From the NCBI RefSeq assembly GCF_024218775.1, contig NZ_CP100404.1:1116001-1180000 (forward strand): a DNA stretch of 64,000 nt, written 5' to 3'. The notes beneath the pieces were generated by a model. That model saw only the letters and a program-made list of their open reading frames with translations, was not told where the DNA came from and searched no databases. The stretch comes from Haloarcula marina. Its GTDB lineage: Archaea > Halobacteriota > Halobacteria > Halobacteriales > Haloarculaceae. The translations under genes were made by a program, and so were the position numbers. Below are positions 52,649 through 62,333 of this stretch, piece after piece (position 1 is the stretch's first letter; every line of letters starts with the position of its first letter).

Positions 52649-54454
52649 CTACTCGGCGGTGACGTGCTCGTCGAGGAACTCGACCACCTGTGTGTAGGCC
52701 TCGATGCGGTTCTCGCGCTTGCTGATGCCGTGGCCCTCGTCGTCGAAGACGAGTTTCTCGACGGGGACGCCGTGGTCGGCGACTTCGTCGGCAATCTGCT
52801 CGGCCTCGCCGACGGGGACGCGGGGGTCGTTCGCGCCGTGGAGGACGAACAGCGGTGCGGTGATGCGGTCGACATTGTTGATAGGCGAGATAGAGCGAAG
52901 GAACTCCCTGTCGTCGGCCAGCGACCCGTACTCGGCCTCTCGCAGTTCGCGCCGCCAGTCCCCCGTATTCTCTAAGAACGTGACGAAGTTCGCGATACCG
53001 ACCACGTCGACGCCCGCCGCCCAGAGGTCGGGGTACTCCGTGAGCGACGCCAACACCATGAATCCGCCGTAGGAGCCACCCATGGCGACGACGCGGTTGG
53101 GGTCGACGCTCGGGTGGTCGTGCAACCAGTCGACGCCCGCGCGGATGTCCTTCACCGAATCCATCCGCTTTTCGACGTCGTCCAGGTGCGTGTAGGCCTT
53201 TCCGTACCCAGTCGACCCGCGGACGTTCGGTTCGAAGACGGCGTAGCCCCGCGAGAGGAAGTACTGGGTCAGTCCGGCGAAGGAGGGCCGCCGCTGGCTC
53301 TCGGGGCCGCCGTGGATGTCGACGATGACCGGCGTCTTCTTCGGCGGCGCGTCCGGCGGCAGGGAGAACAGCGCGGGAATCTCCCGTCCGTCGAAGCTCT
53401 CGAAGCGGACCACCTCGGGTTCGACGAAGGAGTCCTGCGGGATGCCCGCCGTGGAGGCGTAGGTCCAGCGTTCGCTCTCGCCGCTCGCCGTCTCCACGAC
53501 GAAGACGTTCGTGTTCACCGTGCGGCCGGTGACGCTGATGGCGAAGCGCTCGGCCTCGGGGTCCCACGCGACGCCGCCCGCGATGCCGCCCGGAAGGTCC
53601 GGTGTCGGGAACTCTGAAATCGTCGTGGGACCGTCGAACTCGCCGACCGTAATCTCGTTGTACCCCTCGACGTTCTTCGAGTAGGCCAGTCGCCCGGTCC
53701 GCTGGTGAATCGACACGCCGTCGATGTTCCACGCGTCGTCTTCGCGGACGTACTCGATGTCTCCGTCGAGCGAAAGGCGGGCCAGCGCCAGCGTATCTCG
53801 CCCCTCGTCGGTGACCAGATACAGTGCGTCGCCCTCCGGCCCCCACGAGACACTGGTGTAGCGCACGTTGCCCTCGTGGGGCGTGAGGTGAGTCACCTCG
53901 CCCGACTCGACATCGAGGGCGTACACGTCTTGGTCGAAACTGGAGTGGGCCTCGCTGATGGCGAGGTGGGTTCCGTCGGGGGACCACCCCGAGACGGTGA
54001 ACCACCCGTCGCCCTCGTAGACGAGTTCGGCGTCGTCGCCGGTGGCGTCGCGGTCCTGGACGTACACGTCAAAGACGGCCTGGTCGCGGCGGTTCGAGGC
54101 GAAGGCGAACGCCTCGCCGTCGGGCCGCCACCCGCCCCACCGGTGCTTGGCGGCGGGCTTGTCGGTGAGTTCGGTAATCGTCCCGTCGGCGGCGAGGCGG
54201 TACAGTTGCGCGCGCTCGTTGCCGCCCTCGTCCATCCCGAAGACGAGTTCCGGTCGAGCGGGAGAGTAGTCGACGAAGCTCACGGGTTCGTCGTAGAAGG
54301 TCCGCTGGTCGGGCCACCTACTGGGGCCGTCGAGCGTCCAGACCTGCCCGACGCCGGTGGTGTCCATCAGGAAGGCGAGCGACCCGTCCGGCGAGAACGA
54401 GGCGCCGTACGCGCTCCGGACGTTGAGATAGCGTTCGAGGTCGTAGTCGTACAC
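52649..54454 (-). CDS. S9-family serine peptidase (acylaminoacyl-peptidase type)
   Basis: About 601 residues. A beta-propeller comes first (SAYGASFSPDGSLAFLMDTT, GGWRPDGEAFAFASNRRDQA). An alpha/beta hydrolase follows: HGGPESQRRPSFAGLTQYF, the nucleophile Ser in AMGGSYGGFMVLASLTEYP (about 456), Asp in LHGANDPRVPVG and His in DDEGHGISKRENR. These are the POP/S9 triad positions. GTG 54454 (VYDYDLERYLNVRSAYG) is the likeliest start. It is cytosolic, as no signal peptide is present. Confidence 0.93.
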   Translation of the reverse strand: MYDYDLERYLNVRSAYGASFSPDGSLAFLMDTTGVGQVWTLDGPSRWPDQRTFYDEPVSFVDYSPARPELVFGMDEGGNERAQLYRLAADGTITELTDKPAAKHRWGGWRPDGEAFAFASNRRDQAVFDVYVQDRDATGDDAELVYEGDGWFTVSGWSPDGTHLAISEAHSSFDQDVYALDVESGEVTHLTPHEGNVRYTSVSWGPEGDALYLVTDEGRDTLALARLSLDGDIEYVREDDAWNIDGVSIHQRTGRLAYSKNVEGYNEITVGEFDGPTTISEFPTPDLPGGIAGGVAWDPEAERFAISVTGRTVNTNVFVVETASGESERWTYASTAGIPQDSFVEPEVVRFESFDGREIPALFSLPPDAPPKKTPVIVDIHGGPESQRRPSFAGLTQYFLSRGYAVFEPNVRGSTGYGKAYTHLDDVEKRMDSVKDIRAGVDWLHDHPSVDPNRVVAMGGSYGGFMVLASLTEYPDLWAAGVDVVGIANFVTFLENTGDWRRELREAEYGSLADDREFLRSISPINNVDRITAPLFVLHGANDPRVPVGEAEQIADEVADHGVPVEKLVFDDEGHGISKRENRIEAYTQVVEFLDEHVTAE

Positions 54455-54534
54455 GCCTCTCCGAAGGCGTGGCGCGGGCAAAACGTTTTGCGGCGAACGG
54501 GAGGATTTTTCCTACCCCCCGTTCAGTGTTGGGT

Positions 54535-55593
54535 ATGCGTGTCGCGGTCGTCGCCATGGAGACGAGTCACTACCGGGACACCGACGGCCGCAGACGCCTC
54601 GAACGGGTCGCGGAGAACCTCGCGGCGGCGGGCCACGAGGTGTCGGTGTTCTGTTCGCAGTGGTGGGGCGGATACGACAAGCGCTTCGCACCGACCGAGG
54701 TCACCTACCGAGCGGTCACCGTCTCGCCGACGGTCCCCTCGTTCTGTACGCGCCTGCCTGCGCTCCTCGCCAACTACCGACCCGACGTGGTCCACACCTT
54801 GTTGGACCCCCCGTCGGTCACCCTCGCGGCCAGCGCGGGCGCGAAACTCGCACGCGCACCCCTCATCGCCGAGTGGTTCGGCGACGACCCCCTGGAGGAC
54901 ACCCGCCGCACCGACCGCGCACTCCGTGCGCCCGACCGATTCGTCACGCCCTCGGAACTCGTCCAGACCCGCCTCTGGGAGGCGGGCGCGCCGGACGACC
55001 GGACGACCATCCTCCCCGAGAGCATCGACATGAACCTCGTCCGCGAGACGGACCCGGCCGACGAGGTGGACGTGGTGTACGCCCATCCGCTGGACGAGAG
55101 CGCCAACGTCGAGTCGCTGTTCCTCGGCCTCGCGGAACTCCGGCAGAAAGGCTGGTCGGCGACGATAATCGGCGACGGCCCCGAGCGTGACACCTACGAA
55201 CAGGAGGCCGCAGACCTCCGCATCGACGACCGGGTGGAGTTCGTCGGGGCCTGTGACCGCGAACGGCGCGTCTCCATCTACAAGGGCGCGCACGTGTTCG
55301 TCCAGACGGCGTTCAGGGAGTACTTCGCGGCGGACCTGCTGTGGGCGCTGGCCTGTGGCTGTATCGGCATCGTGGAGTATCAGGCGGGGTCCAGCGCCCA
55401 CGAACTGGTCGAACAGCGCGACCGGGCGTTCCGGGTGACCAACCCCCAGGAGATAGCCGACAAAATCGTCGAGTCGGCCAGCATGGAACGGTTGACCGTC
55501 GACGAGTCGTTTGCCGAGTTCGACCACGCGGCCGTGCGAGCGGAGTACGAGGCGCTGTACGACCGCCTCGCGGACGAACGCGGCTGGTTCTGA
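54535..55593 (+). CDS. Glycosyltransferase, GT4-like
   Basis: A 352-residue two-Rossmann GT-B protein. The N-half reads MRVAVVAMETSHYRDTDGRR, RRLERVAENLAAAGHEVSVF and YRPDVVHTLLDPPSVTLAAS. The C-half has SATIIGDGPERDTYEQEAAD and VEFVGACDRERRVSIYKGAH, with an E-x7-E-like segment in FREYFAADLLWALACGCIGI. Sugar donor and acceptor are unknown. It is divergent from the S9 peptidase and 45 bases upstream of the helicase. Confidence 0.88.
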   Translation: MRVAVVAMETSHYRDTDGRRRLERVAENLAAAGHEVSVFCSQWWGGYDKRFAPTEVTYRAVTVSPTVPSFCTRLPALLANYRPDVVHTLLDPPSVTLAASAGAKLARAPLIAEWFGDDPLEDTRRTDRALRAPDRFVTPSELVQTRLWEAGAPDDRTTILPESIDMNLVRETDPADEVDVVYAHPLDESANVESLFLGLAELRQKGWSATIIGDGPERDTYEQEAADLRIDDRVEFVGACDRERRVSIYKGAHVFVQTAFREYFAADLLWALACGCIGIVEYQAGSSAHELVEQRDRAFRVTNPQEIADKIVESASMERLTVDESFAEFDHAAVRAEYEALYDRLADERGWF

Positions 55594-55638
55594 GCGGGAG
55601 ACGAAACCCGTTTGACCGTCGGTCCCGACCATCCGGTA

Positions 55639-57504
55639 GTGACTGACGAGGAGCCAGCGGCGTCTGCAACGACGGACGAGGACGCCGACCCAGCCATCGA
55701 ACTCGACGCGGTGTACGACGCCATCGACGCCGTCGGCCGCCCGCACCTGACCGCGACGGAACTCTCCCGAAAGACCGACCTGACGCCCGACGCGGCCCGC
55801 GACGCCCTCGAAGCGCTGGCCGCCGACGGGGAGATTCAGCGCCAAGACGTGACCGACGTGGAGTCTATCTGGTACCCCACCGACGTGGCCGAGGTGACCG
55901 ACCGAGAGCGCGTCGTCCTCTTTCCGGACCGCCGGGAAATCGTGGTCGAACACCCCGACCAGTTCACCCGCGCCCAACTCTCGCAGTTCGCCCGGTTGCA
56001 GGACTCGAATCGCTCGGGCGGGTACGTCTACGAGATTCGCGAAGAGGACATCTGGGCGGCCCCGCACGAATCGCTCGACGACTTGCTGGGGACGATGCGG
56101 GACGTGCTCGGCGAGCGCTCGCCTCACCTCGAAGAGTGGGTGACGAGTCAGTGGGAGCGCGCCCGGAAGTTCCGACTGTACACCCACGAGGACGGCTACG
56201 TCGTCCTCGCGGCCGAGAACGACGACCTGATGGGCAACGTCGCCCGGCAGAAACTCGACGACGAGTTCCTGCGCGCGCCCATCTCGGACTCCGAGTCGTG
56301 GGTCAACGAGGACCGGACCGCCGAGATAAAGCGGACGCTGTACGAGGCTGGCTACCCGGTCCGTGACGACCGGGAACTGGAGACGGGCGACGCCCTGGAG
56401 ATGGACCTCCTGCTCCGCCTGCGGGACTATCAGGCCGACTGGGTCGAGCGGTTCACCGAGCAGGGGTCCGGCGTGTTCGTCGGCCCGCCGGGGTCCGGGA
56501 AGACGGTGGCGGCGATGGGGACGATGGCGGCTATCGGCGGTGAGACGCTGATTCTGGTCCCCTCGCGCGAACTCGCGACCCAGTGGCACGACGAGTTGGT
56601 CCGCCACACCTCGCTCGACGACGCGGACATCGGCGAGTACCACGGCGGCGAGAAGTCGATTCGCCCGGTCACCATCGCCACCTACCGCACGGCGGGGATG
56701 GACCGCCACCGGAAACTGTTCGACCAGCGCAAGTGGGGCCTCATCGTCTACGACGAGGTGCACCACGTCCCCAGCCCCATCCACCGCCGGAGCGCGGACC
56801 TCCAGACGAAACACCGACTCGGACTCACGGCGACGCCGACCCGCGAGAGCGACGACGAGGAGGAGATATTCACGCTCGTCGGCCCGCCCATCGGCACGGA
56901 CTGGGGGAAACTGTTCGACGAGGGGTACGTCGCCGAACCCGAAGTCGAGATTCGCCTCGTCCCGTGGGGCGAGGACGACGAGCAAACCGAGTACGCCGCC
57001 ACGTCCGGCCACGACCGGCGGCAGGCCGCCGCGAGCAACACGGGGAAACTCGACGAGATTCGCTACACGCTGGCCGAACACCCCGCCGCGAAGGCGCTCG
57101 TCTTCGTGGAGTATCTGGACCAAGGGAAGGCCATCAGCGAAGCCATCGACGCGCCGTTCATCAGCGGCGAGACGCCTCACGCCGAGCGCGAACGTCTGTT
57201 CGGGGAGTTCCGACGGAGTGAACGGGACACGCTGGTCGTCTCACGCGTCGGCGACGAGGGCATCGACCTGCCAGACGCCGAACTCGCCATCGTCGCCTCC
57301 GGTCTGGGCGGGTCCCGACGGCAGGGGGCACAGCGGGCCGGACGGACGATGCGGCCCGCGGGCGACGCGCGGATGGTCGTCCTCGCCACGCGCGGAACCA
57401 CCGAGGAGGACTTCGTCCGCCGACAGATGCGCCACCTCGCCTCGAAGGGCATCCGCGTGAACGAGACGGAGGCCGAAGCCGTCGACCCGGTCGGCGACGA
57501 CTGA
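55639..57504 (+). CDS. XPB/SSL2-like superfamily 2 helicase
   Basis: About 621 residues from GTG 55639 (VTDEEPAASATTDEDADPAI); an upstream start at 55612 is possible. An N-terminal winged helix (RPHLTATELSRKTDLTPDAA) precedes a damage-recognition-like region. Motif I is VFVGPPGSGKTVAAMGTMAA, motif II IVYDEVHHVPSPIHRRSADL, motif III RLGLTATPTRESDDEEE and motif VI GSRRQGAQRAGRTMRPAG. Archaeal XPB relatives unwind DNA in repair or transcription. No Bax1 nuclease partner lies next to it. Confidence 0.9.
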   Translation: MTDEEPAASATTDEDADPAIELDAVYDAIDAVGRPHLTATELSRKTDLTPDAARDALEALAADGEIQRQDVTDVESIWYPTDVAEVTDRERVVLFPDRREIVVEHPDQFTRAQLSQFARLQDSNRSGGYVYEIREEDIWAAPHESLDDLLGTMRDVLGERSPHLEEWVTSQWERARKFRLYTHEDGYVVLAAENDDLMGNVARQKLDDEFLRAPISDSESWVNEDRTAEIKRTLYEAGYPVRDDRELETGDALEMDLLLRLRDYQADWVERFTEQGSGVFVGPPGSGKTVAAMGTMAAIGGETLILVPSRELATQWHDELVRHTSLDDADIGEYHGGEKSIRPVTIATYRTAGMDRHRKLFDQRKWGLIVYDEVHHVPSPIHRRSADLQTKHRLGLTATPTRESDDEEEIFTLVGPPIGTDWGKLFDEGYVAEPEVEIRLVPWGEDDEQTEYAATSGHDRRQAAASNTGKLDEIRYTLAEHPAAKALVFVEYLDQGKAISEAIDAPFISGETPHAERERLFGEFRRSERDTLVVSRVGDEGIDLPDAELAIVASGLGGSRRQGAQRAGRTMRPAGDARMVVLATRGTTEEDFVRRQMRHLASKGIRVNETEAEAVDPVGDD

Positions 57505-57581
57505 GTTCTGTCGGTCGAGCGCCGACGCGACCTGCCGCTGGTAGGGGGTGTAAATTTATATATGAAGGTACAATTCAAGTT

Positions 57582-57764
57582 ATGCCGCCGGAGCTGATCT
57601 GTCCCGACTGCGGTTCAGAAATCGAAGACAGCACCGACTTCGGCGTCGGTCGGCGGGTCCACTTTGTCACCGTCGAGGGGGACGGCGGCGTGGCACTCGA
57701 CCCGGACAGGACGGTCACCCTCTGGCACTGCGCGAACTGCAATCTCGTCGTGAGCGTCAGTTAG
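57582..57764 (+). CDS. Zinc-ribbon microprotein
   Basis: A 60-residue protein: MPPELICPDCGSEIEDSTDF and TVTLWHCANCNLVVSVS give two C-x2-C knuckles joined by beta strands (RRVHFVTVEGDGGVALD). The TATA-like TTTATATATGAAG lies about 20-30 bases upstream, right for a leaderless mRNA. Unknown function; typical host microprotein. Confidence 0.75.
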   Translation: MPPELICPDCGSEIEDSTDFGVGRRVHFVTVEGDGGVALDPDRTVTLWHCANCNLVVSVS

Positions 57765-57840
57765 GGGCGAACTGCGAGGGAATGTGTCGCTGTCTCACCC
57801 CGCCGCAAGGGTTTTTCGATACCCGAGATTGTGCTTCGCC

Positions 57841-58290
57841 ATGCCGACGGTAGCGCCGCTGACGACGGACGACGCGTGGGATGCCGCCGTTCCGATTCTC
57901 AGACAACTGTGGACCGATGCCGAGGAGTCGTTCGTTCGGGGATGGCGCGAGGAAGACGAGTACGAACTCTACGGCTACTACGCACCTGTCGGGCAGGGCC
58001 GACGCCACGACGGCGACCCGGGGAATCCACTGGTCGCCGTTGCGGGCCTGTCGGTCCAACGAGTGCTTCACCACCGCCGCCACGCGTGGGTTCACGACCT
58101 CGTCGTCGACGAGGCGCACCGCGGCGAGGGGCACGGAGCGGACCTGCTGTCGTGGATCGAAGACTGGGCGCGTGAGCGCGAGTGCGAGTACGTCGCCCTC
58201 GCCAACGTCCTCGACAACGAGCGCGCGCTGTCCTTCTACGAGGAGAACGGATTGGCGCAGTTCGGCTACGTGCTCGAACGAGAGCTGTGA
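57841..58290 (+). CDS. GNAT-family N-acetyltransferase
   Basis: A 149-residue protein, ATG 57841. The acetyl-CoA site reads HDLVVDEAHRGEGHGADLLS, with the R/Q-x-x-G-x-G/A pattern as R-G-E-G-H-G-A. It is flanked by PLVAVAGLSVQRVLHHRRHA and ends NERALSFYEENGLAQFGYVL. Family size is normal. The acceptor is unknown. It abuts the folC-folP stop with no gap, convergently. Confidence 0.9.
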   Translation: MPTVAPLTTDDAWDAAVPILRQLWTDAEESFVRGWREEDEYELYGYYAPVGQGRRHDGDPGNPLVAVAGLSVQRVLHHRRHAWVHDLVVDEAHRGEGHGADLLSWIEDWARERECEYVALANVLDNERALSFYEENGLAQFGYVLEREL

Positions 58291-60732
58291 CTACTCGAAT
58301 CGCTCGGGGTCCTCGGCGGCCGTCACCACGTCGACGGCCGTGGCGTTCTCGGCCACGTCGTGGATGCGAATCACGTCCGCACCGCGTTCGGCCGCGAGCG
58401 TGGTTCCCGCAATCGTGGCCTCCAGACAGTCCCCGGGTTCAGCGCCGACGAGGCCGAACAGCGACTTGTGGGAGTGGCCCACCAGTATCGGACACCCGAG
58501 CGCGCGGAACTCCGCCAGTCGGTCGAGCAGTTCGAAGCTCTCGGCGGCGGACTTCCCGAAGCCGATACCGGGGTCGACCAGAATCTGCTCGCGGTCGAGT
58601 CCAGCTTTCTCGGCCAAGAGGACGCGCTCGGTCAACTGCTCGATGCAGTCTTCGACCACGTCGTCGTAGTGGATGTCGCTGTCGGGGTCGACGGGCACCT
58701 CGATGGAGTGCATCACGACCACCGGCACGTCGTACTCGGCGGCGACCAGTCGCATCTCGGGGTCTTCCAGTCCCGACACGTCGTTGAGGATGTCCGCGCC
58801 GGCATCGAGGGCGGCGCGGGCGACGGCGGCCTTGCGGGTGTCGACGGAGAGCGCCACGTCCATCTCGGCGAGCGCTTCGATGACCGGGACGACGCGGTCG
58901 ATTTCGTCCTCGACGGGAACGGGGTCGGCCCCCGGACGGGTGGACTCGCCGCCGATGTCGAGGATGTCCGCGCCGTCGGCGACCATCTGCTCGGCGCGGT
59001 CCACCGCCGCGTCGATTGCGTTGTACTCGCCGCCGTCGTGAAAGGAGTCGGGCGTGACGTTCAGGATACCCATCACTGCGGTCCCGTCCTCCCACGGATA
59101 GCCCCGCGAGTCGTCGGCCTGTTGGATGTCGAGGGCGTCGCGAAGTTCGTCGGCGAACGTCGAGAGGCCGTACGGTTGGCCGTCGAGTTTCTCGGCGAGG
59201 CGTCGGTACTGGGCCATCGTCGCCATCAACACCACGTCGAGGTTCTCCTCGTCTTGGTCGTTCAGCCCGGAGATGGCGCACTCCCCGCCGAGCGACAGCA
59301 GTTCCTCCTTCAGATACTGGGCCTGTCGGGGCTGAACGCGGGTCTTGAGGACGCGATGGACGGCCTTGCCGCGCATCCGCCACGCGCCCGCGTCGGTGAC
59401 GTGGGCGGCCTCGATGGTCTCCGTCGCTTCGGGAACCGAGTCGACGCGTTTCGGCACCATCCCTCGGGACCACCGCGTGCGGGCCTCGCGAACCGCGTAG
59501 AGCGACCCGGTCACGATGACGGCGTCGCCCTCGTCAGCGGCGTCCAGTGCCGTCCCGAGCGCACCGGCCACGTCCGAGCGCGTCTGCACCTCGGCGTCGG
59601 TCGCCGTGCGGAGCGCTTCGGCGACGACCGAGGTGGCCTCCGCACGGTCGACGTTGGGTCGGCAGGCGATAGCGTGGTCCGCCGGTTCGAGCGCCGACGC
59701 GATGCCTTCGTGGTCCTTGTCGGCCATCGCGCCCACGACGACGTGCAGGTCGTCGTAGTCGAAGGCCTCCAGCGTCTCCATCGTCCGTTCGAGGCCGCCG
59801 GGGTTGTGCGCGCCGTCCAGCACGACGAGTGGGTCCTCGCCCATGACCTCGAACCGGCCGGGCCAGTGGGCGTTCCGCAGGCCGCGTTCGACGTCGACCT
59901 GCGCGACATCGGCGGCTTGGTGGACGAGTGCGGCGGCGATACCGGCGTTGTGGGCCTGATGCTCGCCCAGTAGCGGGAGGTGTGTCTCGACGGCCCAGTC
60001 CGGCCCGTCGATGCTGACCGCCCCCTCCAACCCGTCGCGGCCGCCGTAGGCGACTGCCACGTCTACCGGTCCCTCGCTTCCGTCGCCGACGGTCTGCACG
60101 TCGCCCGCGACTTCCCGGACGGCGGCGAGTGCGTCGCCGGTCGTTCCGGTCACCAGCGGCGCGTCGTCGGGGGCGACGTGGGCCTTGTCGGTGGCGATTT
60201 CCTCGACGGTGTCCCCGAGGATGTCGGTGTGTTCGAGCGTGACGGAGGTGACGGCGCTGGCGACGGGGTCCACGACGCTGGTGGCGTCGTACCGACCGCC
60301 GATGCCGACTTCGAGAACGGCTACGTCCACGTCCTGCCGCTCGAACTCCCAGAGGGCGAAGGCGGTCAGCGTCTCGAAGAACGTCGGCGAGTCGCCGCTC
60401 GCGCCCCGTTCGGTGAGGTACGGTTCGGCCGTCTCGACGAACTCCACGAGCGAGCGCTCGGCCACCTTCCGGCCGTTGACGCGGATTCGCTCGCGCACGT
60501 CGTCCAAGTGCGGCGAGGTGTAGAGGCCGACGTCCAGTCCGGACTCCCGGAGGGTCCGCTCGACCATTCGAGCGGTCGAGCCCTTCCCGTTGGAGCCCGC
60601 AATCTGGATACAGCGGAGGTCCTCGTGTGGGTCGTCGAGAGCGGACAACAGACTCCGCGTGGCGTCGGTGCCGGGTCGCGACGCGAACCGGCGCAACTCG
60701 AAGAGGAAGTTCGCGGCCTCGTGGAACTCCAT
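58291..60732 (-). CDS. FolC-FolP fusion (folylpolyglutamate synthase + dihydropteroate synthase)
   Basis: An 813-residue bifunctional protein, ATG 60732 (MEFHEAANFLFELRRFASRP). The FolC half has the P-loop IQIAGSNGKGSTARMVERTL and YTSPHLDDVRERIRVNGRKV, and ends near VIVTGSLYAVREARTRW. A linker unit (VLKTRVQPRQAQYLKEELLS) follows. The FolP half reads MGILNVTPDSFHDGGEYN, DILDIGGESTRPGADPVPVE, VDPGIGFGKSAAESFELLDR and ADVIRIHDVAENATAVDVV. Together they join pterin to pABA and add glutamates in folate synthesis. The fusion is known in haloarchaea. Confidence 0.95.
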   Translation of the reverse strand: MEFHEAANFLFELRRFASRPGTDATRSLLSALDDPHEDLRCIQIAGSNGKGSTARMVERTLRESGLDVGLYTSPHLDDVRERIRVNGRKVAERSLVEFVETAEPYLTERGASGDSPTFFETLTAFALWEFERQDVDVAVLEVGIGGRYDATSVVDPVASAVTSVTLEHTDILGDTVEEIATDKAHVAPDDAPLVTGTTGDALAAVREVAGDVQTVGDGSEGPVDVAVAYGGRDGLEGAVSIDGPDWAVETHLPLLGEHQAHNAGIAAALVHQAADVAQVDVERGLRNAHWPGRFEVMGEDPLVVLDGAHNPGGLERTMETLEAFDYDDLHVVVGAMADKDHEGIASALEPADHAIACRPNVDRAEATSVVAEALRTATDAEVQTRSDVAGALGTALDAADEGDAVIVTGSLYAVREARTRWSRGMVPKRVDSVPEATETIEAAHVTDAGAWRMRGKAVHRVLKTRVQPRQAQYLKEELLSLGGECAISGLNDQDEENLDVVLMATMAQYRRLAEKLDGQPYGLSTFADELRDALDIQQADDSRGYPWEDGTAVMGILNVTPDSFHDGGEYNAIDAAVDRAEQMVADGADILDIGGESTRPGADPVPVEDEIDRVVPVIEALAEMDVALSVDTRKAAVARAALDAGADILNDVSGLEDPEMRLVAAEYDVPVVVMHSIEVPVDPDSDIHYDDVVEDCIEQLTERVLLAEKAGLDREQILVDPGIGFGKSAAESFELLDRLAEFRALGCPILVGHSHKSLFGLVGAEPGDCLEATIAGTTLAAERGADVIRIHDVAENATAVDVVTAAEDPERFE

Positions 60733-60782
60733 GCCCGGAGTAATCGGAGCCGCGCGCTTTAGCCTGTCGGACCTACCGCTCG

Positions 60783-61610
60783 TCACGCCCGATTACCGCG
60801 AAGCCAGCGGACGAGCGCGCCCGTCACGGCGACGAACGCGACGCCCAACAACGGGGCCACGTCGAGGCCACTCGTCGACGCTCGCGGTTCCGCCGCCTCG
60901 ATTTCTCTCTCCGCCGCCGATTCTTCATCGTCGGCTTCCGCCGCTCCCGCGCCGGTGTCGCGCGTGACCCACTCGACATCGCTCCGGTCCTCCGTTCGGC
61001 CACGGGGTCGGCGCTCGGCGGTCCCGAGAACCGTCTCCTCGACTGCCGATTCGTCGTCGGGAGCGGGCGTCTCCGCGCTGGCGCCCTCGTCTGGACTGTC
61101 GCGTTCGCGCTCCGTTCCGTCTTCGCGCTCGCGTTCGTCCGCCTCGCCGCGCTCGCCGCGTTCGGCCGTTCGCACGGCGGGCGTCTCGTCGCCCGTCGCG
61201 CGCTCATCGGCCGGTGTCGGCCGCGTCGCCAGGCCTTCGGTTCGCCCGGGTGCGGCGGTCGGCGGCGGCGTCTCAGCGGCCGGTTCGCCGTCGCCGCCGT
61301 TGCGACGACGATACCACCAGATGCCGACGGTCGCGATGCCCAACAGGACGAACGAGACGCCGAGGCCGAGCAGTCCCCACTCCCGCAACGCCGACCCGCC
61401 GCCGTCGCTGTCCGCCTCGGATATCGCCGCCGGGGATTCCGCGGGCGGCGTTGGTTCTTCGGCGGGCGTCTCGGTCACCGTTGTCTCGGCCTCGCCCTCG
61501 TCCTCGGACTCGGACTCGCCGCCCGTGACGCTGACTCCCGGAACCGGGCCGAGTAGCCGTTCGACGGCGTCGGCGTCCACGTCGACGCGGAGGAAGGTGA
61601 ACTTGCGCAT
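60783..61610 (-). CDS. Haloarchaeal membrane protein with long acidic linker
   Basis: A 275-residue protein, ATG 61610 (MRKFTFLRVDVDADAVERLL). It has a short N-terminal cytosolic unit and a Glu/Pro/Thr-rich linker. A transmembrane helix follows (WGLLGLGVSFVLLGIATVGI), then a disordered acidic and Arg-rich stretch of about 110 residues and a second helix at the C-terminus (LDVAPLLGVAFVAVTGALV). Low complexity makes family assignment impossible. Confidence 0.65.
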   Translation of the reverse strand: MRKFTFLRVDVDADAVERLLGPVPGVSVTGGESESEDEGEAETTVTETPAEEPTPPAESPAAISEADSDGGGSALREWGLLGLGVSFVLLGIATVGIWWYRRRNGGDGEPAAETPPPTAAPGRTEGLATRPTPADERATGDETPAVRTAERGERGEADEREREDGTERERDSPDEGASAETPAPDDESAVEETVLGTAERRPRGRTEDRSDVEWVTRDTGAGAAEADDEESAAEREIEAAEPRASTSGLDVAPLLGVAFVAVTGALVRWLRGNRA

Positions 61611-61723
61611 ACGTGGAGTGTCGCACGGCTGAACCGTAAAGCCGTGTGTCGCCGCGTCGACGACCGAGACACCCAAACTCGTTAGGGGGTGTTGCAATGG
61701 GTGTCTCGTGTGTCTCTCACGGT

Positions 61724-62332
61724 ATGTCGACGACCCCCACCACCGAGGCGGCCGAGGTATCCGGTCGAGCACTCCAAAGCGTTCTCGACGGCGTCACACG
61801 CACTTGCGGCGGGTTCGAGGCGCGAACGCTCTCGCTGTTCGAGCACAACGGCCTCCCCGAACCGAAGGCGGACGAGTGGTACCCGCTGGGGCGCTACTGC
61901 GGCGTCTACGAGGACCTGCTCTCGACGACCGGGCACAACATCGTCGAGCGAATCGGCGTCCAGACGGCGCGGACGGCCGCGTGGCCCCGGGCGGTCGACG
62001 GCGTCGGCGACGCGCTGGACGCACTCGACGCCGTCCACCGCGACCGCCACCGCGGCGGCGATGTCGGCGGCTACGAATTCACGCCCACGGGCGAGCGCAC
62101 CGGTCGGCTCACGTGCTCGACACCGTATCCGGTCGCACTCGAACGCGGCCTCGTTCGCGGCATCGGCCAGCGCTTCGGCGCAGAGACGGGGTTCGTCGCC
62201 ATCGAGGAACACACCCGCCGCGGCGACAGCGTCACGTTCGACGTTCAGTGGTGGGGTGCGCGAGAACAGGCGGTCCGCCTCGGCGGACGGTCGGATGCAA
62301 TCGCCGGGGGCCACGCACCGGCCGACGACTGA
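61724..62332 (+). CDS. Conserved hypothetical haloarchaeal protein
   Basis: A 202-residue protein, ATG 61724 (MSTTPTTEAAEVSGRALQSV). It reads SLFEHNGLPEPKADEWYPLG, RYCGVYEDLLSTTGHNIVER, RLTCSTPYPVALERGLVRG and DSVTFDVQWWG. The layout of helices then strands resembles 4-vinyl-reductase/HNOB-type sensory domains, but this is a weak likeness. Cys residues in RYCGVY and LTCSTP could bind something. Confidence 0.6.
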   Translation: MSTTPTTEAAEVSGRALQSVLDGVTRTCGGFEARTLSLFEHNGLPEPKADEWYPLGRYCGVYEDLLSTTGHNIVERIGVQTARTAAWPRAVDGVGDALDALDAVHRDRHRGGDVGGYEFTPTGERTGRLTCSTPYPVALERGLVRGIGQRFGAETGFVAIEEHTRRGDSVTFDVQWWGAREQAVRLGGRSDAIAGGHAPADD

Positions 62333-62333
62333 G